This document shows positions 16,177-23,830 of a DNA stretch of 64,000 nt, in pieces. The notes beneath the pieces are model-generated. The model worked only from the letters and a program-made list of their open reading frames with translations. It made no database searches and was not told the origin of the DNA. The translations under genes and the position numbers were made by a program. Each line of letters opens with the position of its first letter. Position 1 is the stretch's first letter. This stretch comes from Dulcicalothrix desertica PCC 7102 (GTDB taxonomy: Bacteria > Cyanobacteriota > Cyanobacteriia > Cyanobacteriales > Nostocaceae), in NCBI RefSeq assembly GCF_003991905.1, contig NZ_RSCL01000015.1, forward strand, positions 64,001 to 128,000, in the 5' to 3' direction.

Positions 16177-17187
16177 CCATGCAGGAGGATTGGGTAACAT
16201 TTTATAAAGTTTACTTAATTCCTCTACATCACTGTCAAACCAATTGTTAACCCACTTGTTGTAGTGTTGAATAGCTTGTTGCTCGGTTATTTTACCTGCG
16301 GCTTCTGATGTAATTAAATGCCCTGCCATCATTCCCGACATGATAGCTTTTAGTACTCCGTGTGATGATGCAGGGTCGAGAACCATTGCTGCATCTCCGA
16401 CTGTGAAATATCCTTTTCCTGCGGGTTGAGAAACAATACGCCAAGTTACATCGCTGGCACGTGTTTTTTGGTAAACTTGTAATTGCTCAAATTCTTTAGG
16501 AAACCAGTCTTTGTCAAGTTTTTCATCATTTAATGTTAGACGTGACCACTGGTAAAGTTGAGGTTTGACTTTTGCCGTCCATGTCCAACCGCTTGAGTCT
16601 GCTACTATTGCAGGCGCCTCATCACGCACCGGACATTCGCCTTGCACATAACCGTAATATGCTATTAAACGAGGTGAACGATAATTTATTTGTATATTTA
16701 ATTGTTTAGCTAACCAATGGTTACTACCAGATGCGTCAATTACTTTTGATGCTTCTAGAAAACCTTGAGATGTTTCTAAACCAATAATTTTGCCTCTTTG
16801 GGTAACTATACGCTTTGCATGGCAAGGTTGTAAAACTTTTACACCCAAAGATTGCGCGCGTTTTAGTAAAATATTATCAAAGTCGGCACGTACTGCTTGA
16901 AATCCCTGCCATATTTCTTTATGGTCACTTCCAAAAGGGATAAATTTATTTTCGCCTTCCCATTTTACCCAGTTACCTTGGTGCCGTATAAAATTAGCTT
17001 TCAACAATTCTTCTTGAACTCCTAGTTGCTGTAAAAGCGGTTCTGTACCAGGATGAAGCGTTTCTCCAGGGTGAACACGTGGAAACGGTTTTGCCTCTAT
17101 TAATATAACCTTCAAATTTTGTAAAGCACAGGTAATAGCCGTTGCGGCGCCTGCGGGGCCACTGCCAATAATTATTATATTATCCAT
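16147..17187 (-). CDS. FAD-dependent oxidoreductase (LodB/halogenase-like)
   Basis: 346 residues. The FAD-binding Rossmann motif GSGPAGAATA lies at residues 8-17, and a second FAD contact, GDAAMVLDPASSHGVLKA, is near 266-283. The overall form matches the tryptophan-halogenase/geranylgeranyl-reductase-like flavoproteins, including LodB, which helps build the cysteine tryptophylquinone (CTQ) cofactor of LodA-type oxidases. The halogenase GWxWxIP motif is not obvious. It lies 56 bp downstream of the 744-residue gene on the same strand, the order found in lodAB pairs, which is the main reason to suspect a maturation role. Its 3' end overlaps the fasciclin gene by 30 bp. Confidence 0.75.
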   Translation of the reverse strand: MDNIIIIGSGPAGAATAITCALQNLKVILIEAKPFPRVHPGETLHPGTEPLLQQLGVQEELLKANFIRHQGNWVKWEGENKFIPFGSDHKEIWQGFQAVRADFDNILLKRAQSLGVKVLQPCHAKRIVTQRGKIIGLETSQGFLEASKVIDASGSNHWLAKQLNIQINYRSPRLIAYYGYVQGECPVRDEAPAIVADSSGWTWTAKVKPQLYQWSRLTLNDEKLDKDWFPKEFEQLQVYQKTRASDVTWRIVSQPAGKGYFTVGDAAMVLDPASSHGVLKAIMSGMMAGHLITSEAAGKITEQQAIQHYNKWVNNWFDSDVEELSKLYKMLPNPPAWLFHCNHRGN

Positions 17188-17243
17188 ATTTATTCTTATA
17201 ATCTTGTGGAGCAGTCTTCTCAGGCTGCCCCATATGCTTGATA

Positions 17244-19478
17244 TTAAACCCGTCTAGAAACCCAGGTGCCATTTCTCTGTTTCACTAACACATTAATAGG
17301 AGAAATGTATAATGTGGTTACTTCATCAACTTCTAAAGTAGATTTACGCGGGTTGCCTGGAAGTAGTTTGGGTTGTTTGCCATTACGCAAGTAAACTTCA
17401 AAGCGGTAAATTTTTCCTTGAAGTGTAGTGCGTGTTTGTGTTTGTGCTTGTTGGAGTTCTGCATCAGCAATTGTTATTGCCCGGAACGATAATACCCCGA
17501 TATTTGCTTTTTGTTGCCTAGTAGTGGCATTGAACATACGATAGACGTTTGCCATTGCTAATACTCTAGCTTGATATTCAGATACATCTACTTTTCCTGT
17601 TAGTGATAGTGAGAATTTATTATTTAATGTATTTTCAACGTAGTCAGTGTGGTCATAATCAGCATATTCAATGACTACTTTTCCGTTATTTGATACAACT
17701 TTTGGACCTTGAATACCATCCCAAGGTAAGTTACCGCTTTGACCGATTTCTTCATCGGTAAGTGGGCTAACTGTTGGCCAATCTAATTTAGGTACATAGG
17801 TACGTGCGGTATCTGGCGCCACTGCAGGCCAAAACGTACTAAGAGCGGCACAAAGTTTTGAGTCTTCTGGAAAAGGACTACCCAAACCATAAGCAGCTAA
17901 ATGTTCTACATTTCCAGACCTATCAATGCTTACATCCCAACCAGGTGCAAAAAATCCTGCGGCACCATCTGGTAAATGTGTGTGACGCATAGTTGGACGA
18001 ACATTGAGAGAAGTTTGGCGTACTTCTGGACGATGAAGCGGTAATGATATTATGGCTGTGACTGTTTTATCTTCGGCACGGAAGTTGGCGCCTTGTATTT
18101 GAATATTTGCTGCAATACGGTCATCAGATAAAGACTCTGGTGGAATACGCCACAAACCTTGACGAATAGCACTGGGTACAGATTGTTGTGTCCAGTCTAA
18201 AAGTTCTCCTTGGTCGCAGTTAGGGAAAAAGTCAGGAGCAGTTACTAGCGAATATGCAGGAATATTGCGAGGAATATCCACAGCTAGTTGAGGACACAAA
18301 GCTTCTACCCAACCATCTCCTGTAAAGTCAATATAGTGTAGAGCATCATAACCGCCTTTTTTTACAGTCTCAACTACATTTGGCAAATCGTTAAGATTTT
18401 GGATTTGACCATTCGCTAACACTCTATGACGTGCATGAACATATTCTGGAGCGCTTCGATATTGACCTCCTTCACCCATAGCAGGAATCATTATACTCGA
18501 AGAAAGCACATCATCTGTTGGCTGAACTTTATATGTTAGTGGTTTACCTTTGTATGTTGCCGCTTCAACTAAATTTGGATGAACAACAGGTAACAATAAT
18601 CCGGCGCCGAAATTAAGATTTGTTGCTAACTCAGCTATACCTTCGGTAAAAATAAATGGTGGATTGTTAATATCCGGTTGACCCCATCCAGCATTTTTAA
18701 GAACCAAGTGAATACGTCGCAGCTTTTCATTTACATGGTGAGTATCAAAATTTACTTGTAAATCAAGACCGCGAATACATTCATCACCAGCAAAAAGCTT
18801 GTGTAAAGGTACCCAGAAATTTAAACCGCTATCACCCTGTTGAGACCGCATTGGACCAAATGCATCTTGGTTTCCTCTGCTTTGCACTGCCACATAAGCT
18901 GAATAACGCGCGGGTAAAACACGGAAAGAATTTGGTTCTCCTTCCACAAACGGTATAAAACCACGTTTTGAAGCATCATATTTTGGTTGAGCAGTACCAA
19001 CTCGTGCTACACCAGTTCGAGAAAAACACATATCCGCGTGCTTACGGTGAACAGTTTCAGGCGCCGGACGATACTCGTTAGCAAAAACAACAATAGCTAA
19101 AGGTTGTCTACCAGCACGCGCACGTAACTCTCGAACCGAAGGAGCTTGAACACCATATATATAGTTCTCAACAACATCAATTTCTGCTAATGTTGGAAAA
19201 CCCTGTAAAAGTCTACCCGCAACAGTAGTAACATTACAACAAGCCAAAGCATGAAACAACAAACTACGAGCAGGGTTTCCCGCTTGAATACCGCGCCTTC
19301 CCTCAATAGCAAAATCTTCAAACCCAGGAACTCGACGATTAATACTAGGTAATTCTTTAATTAACTCTCGCTCTAAATCAGTAGCTGTAATATCTAAACC
19401 ATGCTGCATCAGTAAATCACGCCATCCTAAAGGCGCCAGACGGTTGCATATAACTCTGACTTGTTCTATTAATCGCAT
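17244..19478 (-). CDS. Large protein, possibly a divergent LodA-like (CTQ oxidase) family member
   Basis: 744 residues, no signal peptide. The segment 507-555 (AGFFAPGWDVS, then LCAALSTFWPAVAPD) resembles, from memory, the C-terminal block of LodA/GoxA oxidases, where a Cys and a Trp are cross-linked into CTQ and a WWPAQRPD-like string follows. W514, C543 and W550 are the visible candidates. The first 500 residues do not match LodA in any way I can show. An adjacent LodB-like flavoprotein on the same strand supports the idea. If right, the product would be an amino-acid or amine oxidase producing peroxide; if wrong, it is an unknown conserved protein. No frameshift seen. Confidence 0.5.
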   Translation of the reverse strand: MRLIEQVRVICNRLAPLGWRDLLMQHGLDITATDLERELIKELPSINRRVPGFEDFAIEGRRGIQAGNPARSLLFHALACCNVTTVAGRLLQGFPTLAEIDVVENYIYGVQAPSVRELRARAGRQPLAIVVFANEYRPAPETVHRKHADMCFSRTGVARVGTAQPKYDASKRGFIPFVEGEPNSFRVLPARYSAYVAVQSRGNQDAFGPMRSQQGDSGLNFWVPLHKLFAGDECIRGLDLQVNFDTHHVNEKLRRIHLVLKNAGWGQPDINNPPFIFTEGIAELATNLNFGAGLLLPVVHPNLVEAATYKGKPLTYKVQPTDDVLSSSIMIPAMGEGGQYRSAPEYVHARHRVLANGQIQNLNDLPNVVETVKKGGYDALHYIDFTGDGWVEALCPQLAVDIPRNIPAYSLVTAPDFFPNCDQGELLDWTQQSVPSAIRQGLWRIPPESLSDDRIAANIQIQGANFRAEDKTVTAIISLPLHRPEVRQTSLNVRPTMRHTHLPDGAAGFFAPGWDVSIDRSGNVEHLAAYGLGSPFPEDSKLCAALSTFWPAVAPDTARTYVPKLDWPTVSPLTDEEIGQSGNLPWDGIQGPKVVSNNGKVVIEYADYDHTDYVENTLNNKFSLSLTGKVDVSEYQARVLAMANVYRMFNATTRQQKANIGVLSFRAITIADAELQQAQTQTRTTLQGKIYRFEVYLRNGKQPKLLPGNPRKSTLEVDEVTTLYISPINVLVKQRNGTWVSRRV

Positions 19479-19741
19479 ATTTATTATTTAATCGATTGTG
19501 CTTTTAGTTACCACAACACCAAAATTATCGATTCAGGAAAATTAGGCACTGTAATTTGTAATAAATGGCATAAAAACAAACTTATACACCCAATTTTGTG
19601 GAACAGACATCCCTGCCTGTGGATTCATGTCTTCATTTTTACCATCGAGACACAGAGAGAGCTATATTAATATTTGTTAAGCACAAATAATACAAGTATA
19701 CAGGCGCCAAAGTATCACCAAATACCCTATTCCAATACACG

Positions 19742-19769
19742 GTAGAGACCGTATTAATACGGTCTCTAC
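19742..19769. repeat. 28-bp perfect palindrome (GTAGAGAC family)
   Basis: GTAGAGACCGTATT is followed immediately by its exact reverse complement. It lies 2 bp past the stop of the truncated TIR gene. The same-length family member at 20490-20517 shares the GTAGAGAC/GTCTCTAC ends. Confidence 0.9.
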
Positions 19770-19771
19770 AT

Positions 19772-20365
19772 TTACGTATTTGTATAACAACTGGGAAACT
19801 TTTCGGTTATACCTACTAAGCTACCCAGTTGAGTTTGATTTTCGCAATTACTGCTACCCACAAACACCGCAGCAGATTTACTAGTTTTTATTTGTGTCTC
19901 TAGTTCTGGTTGCCAAGGAAAACCAGGACGAAGTTGCCATACATCCAGCCACGGTCTAATTTCTAACTCAATTAATTGATTTGCTATTTTCTGTACCTCT
20001 GGCTTGTCCTGACTATTATGGCAAAGGAAAACATCAAACTGAGATGAGGCTACTTTGCCGTCTATCTGGTTTTGCGGTGAAGTCGGGGGTTTACTATTTT
20101 GTCTATTTTGTACGAACGCTTTCAATTTTGCATTGCCAGGGTTTTCTTCATAAGCGGCGCCTATAAGTATGTCTAATTTACCATTTGCCTCTGCCCAGTT
20201 AATTATTCCAAAAACGATATCATTCAAGTTTTCGCCAATTACTATCTCTTCAACATTTATATTTAAATCGGATTCTCTTAGAAGCATATTTAATTTTGCT
20301 TTACTACGAAAAGCATTTGTCAGGGCATTTCGTAATTCTTTTATTTCAGAACCCGATAGTGTCAT
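19772..20365 (-). CDS. EAD1-TIR protein, truncated
   Basis: 197 residues from the ATG at 20365 (MTLSGSEIKELRNALTNAF); the frame extends to 20413, but EAD1 proteins start here. Effector-associated domain 1 occupies about the first 85 residues (INWAEANGKLDILIGAAYEENPGNAKL), and a TIR domain starts at FDVFLCHNSQDK with PWLDVWQLRPGFPWQPELE carrying the candidate catalytic glutamate. TIR domains of this type act as NAD-cleaving effectors in bacterial conflict systems, and EAD1 recruits them to partner proteins. After AAVFVGSSN the expected TIR C-terminal half is missing: about 22 unrelated residues follow, then the stop and a palindromic repeat. The gene is therefore likely inactive or regulatory only. 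No partner EAD1 protein is in the window. Confidence 0.75.
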   Translation of the reverse strand: MTLSGSEIKELRNALTNAFRSKAKLNMLLRESDLNINVEEIVIGENLNDIVFGIINWAEANGKLDILIGAAYEENPGNAKLKAFVQNRQNSKPPTSPQNQIDGKVASSQFDVFLCHNSQDKPEVQKIANQLIELEIRPWLDVWQLRPGFPWQPELETQIKTSKSAAVFVGSSNCENQTQLGSLVGITEKFPSCYTNT

Positions 20366-20489
20366 AATTGCTAAAATATTTCTGCTTATTCTTGTTTTGC
20401 TCCCATTATACACTAATGTATAAAAAGCTTTATTTATGAAACAGGCGGCACTGTAGCAATCCCATATGAGTTGTGAAAAATGTATCCAC

Positions 20490-20517
20490 GTAGAGACGCG
20501 ATTAATCGCGTCTCTAC
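20490..20517. repeat. 28-bp perfect palindrome (GTAGAGAC family)
   Basis: GTAGAGACGCGATT and its exact reverse complement. It has the same length and outer eight bases as the copy at 19742-19769, with a different centre. Confidence 0.9.
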
Positions 20518-20777
20518 AGCGTGCGGATTTTACAAATGATTTAGGACTGCTATATCAACAAATTGCATTGAAACTTATACTTAGTCGTCTTGAGACGACT
20601 TAAGGTATTAGCATTAAATTTGAATCCATACAGGTTAAAAACGAAGCAAATTAGCGATAAAATCGCGTGATTGAGCATTAAAAAAGTCGAGATATATTAC
20701 ACCCGACTTTTCTATACTTTAACTTAATATACTACAAACGGGTTAGAACTTTACTTTTAAACAAAGTTAAAATCTTA

Positions 20778-20994
20778 AAGATGCTACCCTACCCTTCGGG
20801 AAAACTGCGTTAACGTTCCTCGGCATGACATTTTTAAGATGCTACCCTGCGGGAAAACTTCGTTAACGTTCCTCAGCATGACATTTTTAAGATGCTACCC
20901 TGCGGGAAAACTTCGTTAACGTTCCTCGGCATGACATTTTTAAGATGCTACCCTGCGGGAAAACTTCGTTAACGTTCCTCGGCATGACATTAGT
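20778..20994 (+). repeat. Four tandem copies of a 53-bp repeat
   Basis: Units starting AAGATGCTACCCT begin at 20778, 20836, 20889 and 20942. The first unit is 58 bp (extra CTACC-type bases) and the next two are 53 bp. Each unit ends GGCATGACATTTTT or close to it. The core resembles the dispersed sequence GTCATGCTGAGGAACGAAGC also present, reversed, at about 27118-27141. Confidence 0.9.
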
Positions 20995-21030
20995 CCATAT
21001 TTTACCCGTTTGCAGTATGAATAAGTTATG

Positions 21031-21969
21031 TTATTGAAGCTCTTGATTTAACCAAGCTTCCAAGTCAGTTAAGGCTGAAAAATCTAGTAATGCTTCTGCC
21101 AATGCTTCTAATTGTTCTGTGGACAGTAAACGAACTCTTTCAACTACAGATGCATCAAGTTCACCAAAACGTCGCGAAAGTAGACGCAGAACTAAACGTT
21201 GTTCTCCTTCGGCTCTTCCTTCGGCTCTTCCTTCTTGCTTTGCTAACTCACGGTCTTGTTGATAAAGTGGCGCCAGTCTCATAATTAACTCCGTTTCTGC
21301 GTCTTCTGTTTTATTTAATTCTAGATTTTGCTTGAAGTTGTATAAACATTCTAGCGTGGCTTGCTTGAAAGGGTTGTCATCCGGTAGTGCGATAAATTCA
21401 TCGATGGCATTTGCTTGCACTGTGTCTCGACCCAACATTCTTAACCACAGTGTATCAGGTGTTTCAAGCAATTGGTGGATGACAACTATTCCTGTTCTTA
21501 AAGCTTCGGGTGGAAAATATATCCCTGGCGCCCAGCTTGTGTCTGGGTCTGCCTTAAACATAGATAATATATCATCAGATGCGGTTGGTGTCAGAACCCA
21601 TAGTTTTGGTATCGCAGTTTCTTTAAGTACTGTTTTTTTAGATTTGGCTTTTGTTTTGCGTGTTGTTTTCTTTGGCTTTGCTTTTCTTTTGAGTGCGTTT
21701 TTGACTTCCAGTACCTTGATTATACAATCACAAATGTCGTCTTCTGGCGCCGGATTGCGAAACGGCTCAAATATTGCTGGAAACTCTGCAAACTTACCAA
21801 GTAAACCTAGCGCTTTCAGCTTAGGGTTTTGTAAGACTTTGGGAGTAAATAAAATATCTATTTGCTTTACTTCTGTGGCAACGCGCTTTGGTGCTTTGAC
21901 TGCACCATAAGGTTCTAGTAATGCTTCAATGAAGTCTTTACTAAATTCATCGTGTATAAATCTAGTCAT
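21031..21969 (-). CDS. PD-(D/E)XK/Rpn-like protein with DUF4351
   Basis: 312 residues. The N-terminal part (MTRFIHDEFSKDFIEALLEPYG, then KQIDILFTPK and IIKVLEVKNALKR) has the layout of the Rpn/transposase-like PD-(D/E)XK group common in cyanobacteria, with D and ExK candidates. A lysine/arginine-rich insert (KRKAKPKKTTRKTKAKSKK, about 93-112) follows. EGRAEGRAEGEQRL is a charged repeat, and the C-terminus (LVLRLLSRRFGEL ... LLDFSALTDLEAWL) is the DUF4351 domain. Such proteins are numerous in filamentous cyanobacteria and promote recombination or DNA cleavage in the few studied relatives. The basic insert could bind DNA. The gene is complete. Confidence 0.75.
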   Translation of the reverse strand: MTRFIHDEFSKDFIEALLEPYGAVKAPKRVATEVKQIDILFTPKVLQNPKLKALGLLGKFAEFPAIFEPFRNPAPEDDICDCIIKVLEVKNALKRKAKPKKTTRKTKAKSKKTVLKETAIPKLWVLTPTASDDILSMFKADPDTSWAPGIYFPPEALRTGIVVIHQLLETPDTLWLRMLGRDTVQANAIDEFIALPDDNPFKQATLECLYNFKQNLELNKTEDAETELIMRLAPLYQQDRELAKQEGRAEGRAEGEQRLVLRLLSRRFGELDASVVERVRLLSTEQLEALAEALLDFSALTDLEAWLNQELQ

Positions 21970-22154
21970 TGATTTTTGCTGCTTATTAGACTGTTTTAAT
22001 TGGATAAATACTAAAGTATCATCCTGCTCAGTATTTTTGTATTAAATAATGTAATTTTTTTTATGTATATAAAATAACTGTTATTCTCATTCTAGAAAAC
22101 GCTGTGTTTTCTAAAAGGCAATCATTTTAAGAGTTGGATATAATGTATATTTAT

Positions 22155-22173
22155 GATAATGATTATTATGATG
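22155..22173. promoter_or_regulatory. Fur-box-like sequence
   Basis: GATAATGATTATTATGATG matches the 19-bp Fur consensus (GATAATGATAATCATTATC) at 15 of 19 positions by hand count. It is about 230 bp before the 22403 start and 186 bp before the divergent 21969 start. The region is AT-rich, which raises the chance of a random match. Confidence 0.3.
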
Positions 22174-22255
22174 TTCAAATTGAATTTAAAATTGTTGTAT
22201 TAATTAATATAACATTGGGTTAATTGTTAGGTGTTTGAGGCTTTTCGTTTTGGTT

Positions 22256-22323
22256 GAGAAACCCGGTTTCTTTTCGTTTACCATCATAATTGTTGTGCTT
22301 AGTGTAGAAGAAACCGGGTTTCT
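22256..22323. repeat. Inverted repeat with AGAAACCCGGTTTCT-type arms
   Basis: The left arm GAGAAACCCGGTTTCTT and the right arm GAAGAAACCGGGTTTCT are separated by about 35 bp. This is a dispersed cyanobacterial palindrome; a related pair flanks 47552-47620. Confidence 0.75.
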
Positions 22324-22402
22324 GGCGAATTTTCTGGAATTGGTATGGTTGGGGTTGTAGCATGTATGTGGCAAAATCTATGTTTGTTACTTAGAGTGGC
22401 TT

Positions 22403-23623
22403 GTGAATTTAGAAGAAATAGACCAATTACTGGCTGATTGGAAGTTGAAGCTTGACGTTGTGGGTCAAAATTTAATTGATTTACACGGAATTTCTGCTTA
22501 TCAGCGTCTTTGTGGGGTTTCGGGTTTTTGCAAGGTGGAGTTGACGGGGGTGACGTTTGCGCGCGTTAATCCTGTGCTACATGTAATGAATGAGTTATTC
22601 CAGAATTTTGATTTGCTGGTACAAACTATTGATAAAGCGGTGCAGTTGCGCTGTTTGATACCAAGGTTTTTGGCGCCACCACAAAAAATTCAGGAAGTTG
22701 AAGATTTGTTAACAAAACCTTCGATTCATTTGTCGATTGAGACAATACCTTTGGCACAGCGAGGATTACTTTCTGCTGCCCAAACTATAAATGCGATAAC
22801 TCCGCAAGAGTTGTTAAAGTTGATGACGAGCGCGTTTCAAGCAGCAAAAGATGTGGTTTTAGCTGTTGATGAGGTGTGGTCACGTTTAGAACCAAGTTTA
22901 ATTGATATAGATGTAGAGACTCGCCAGTTGCAACATTTGGCTGAGTCTTTAAATATTGATTGTACTGAAGAAATTGCTGGTTTCACTCATAAACTCAAAC
23001 TACAAAGGGCAAAAATTGAATCTGACCCGTTAGGGGTAAATGAAGAGTTTCTAAAATCAATTCAACCACAGATAATGAAGCTGAAGTTAATGCTGGATGT
23101 GGCAAGACAGCAGCAGGAGTCTGTACGGTTCGGTTTTATAACAGCGCGCGAGTATTTATCGAAGTTACACGAAATTCATCACCAAGCTGAAGTTGCTTAT
23201 GATGAAAGCAAAATCAAGGTAGCTGACCACTCCAAATTACATAAACCGCTTGCTTTTGAGGAGATACAAGCTTTAGAGGTGTGGTTAGATAGACTCGAAA
23301 TAAAATTTAATGAAGGTTTGTTTAATCCTGTGCGTGTTGGTTTGGAAAATTGGACTGCCAAGGTGAAGGAATATATAGCTAAAGAAAAAAATGTTTATGC
23401 TGCTAATAAGGCGCCAATCGAATTACGCGCGGAGTTACGAGGTAGACTTGACGCATTAGTAGCCAAAGCACTTGCGCGTGGTTTTGTCGAGGATGTTGTG
23501 TTACAAGAACTCGCACAACAAGCTAAACAAATATTATTTACTCGTCCGACTCCTCTCGACCAAGCAGTGGAGTTAGTAACCAAATATGAAAAAAGATTGA
23601 GCAATTATCCGAATTCGCGATAA
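22403..23623 (+). CDS. Coiled-coil protein at head of the PknG operon
   Basis: 406 residues from a GTG start. Almost entirely helical, rich in L, E, K and Q, with repeated heptad-like runs (for example EEIQALEVWLDRLEIKFNEG and LELVTKYEKRL-type C-terminus); no membrane segment. No known family recognised. It is followed, 207 bp on, by pknG on the same strand, with an inverted repeat between. A scaffold or regulatory partner of the kinase is possible, judged only from position and structure. Confidence 0.65.
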   Translation: MNLEEIDQLLADWKLKLDVVGQNLIDLHGISAYQRLCGVSGFCKVELTGVTFARVNPVLHVMNELFQNFDLLVQTIDKAVQLRCLIPRFLAPPQKIQEVEDLLTKPSIHLSIETIPLAQRGLLSAAQTINAITPQELLKLMTSAFQAAKDVVLAVDEVWSRLEPSLIDIDVETRQLQHLAESLNIDCTEEIAGFTHKLKLQRAKIESDPLGVNEEFLKSIQPQIMKLKLMLDVARQQQESVRFGFITAREYLSKLHEIHHQAEVAYDESKIKVADHSKLHKPLAFEEIQALEVWLDRLEIKFNEGLFNPVRVGLENWTAKVKEYIAKEKNVYAANKAPIELRAELRGRLDALVAKALARGFVEDVVLQELAQQAKQILFTRPTPLDQAVELVTKYEKRLSNYPNSR

Positions 23624-23650
23624 GTCGTGCTGTAGTAGAAACAAACTCTC

Positions 23651-23775
23651 TTATCTTTGCGCTCTTTGCGCCTTTGCGGTTCGTTATTCTTACTTTGCAT
23701 AATCTCTAGATTGTTATAAAGAAACAATATATATATAGTTAAACCGCAAAGGACGCAAAGACGCAAAGGTTAAGA
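23651..23775. repeat. Inverted repeat of GCAAAGG/CCTTTGC type
   Basis: The left arm contains GCGCTCTTTGCGCCTTTGCG and the right arm AAACCGCAAAGGACGCAAAG, about 55 bp apart. A widespread cyanobacterial intergenic repeat; here it lies between the coiled-coil gene and pknG and could attenuate transcription. Confidence 0.75.
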
Positions 23776-23830
23776 AAGTTGTTACACAAATGTTATTTTA
23801 AATTACCTACAAAAGCAAAGGAGAGTCCGA

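Larger units (their letters stand above)
20414..21030. other. Repeat-rich spacer
   Basis: 617 bp without a gene. It carries the 28-bp palindrome at 20490-20517 and four tandem copies of a 53-58-bp repeat at 20778-20994. Confidence 0.7.
21970..22402. other. Spacer with Fur-like sites and a palindromic repeat
   Basis: 433 bp without a gene between divergent genes. It contains a hairpin AGAAAAC(5 nt)GTTTTCT near 22094-22112, a Fur-box-like sequence at 22155-22173 and an inverted repeat with arms related to AGAAACCCGGTTTCT at 22256-22323. Confidence 0.6.
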
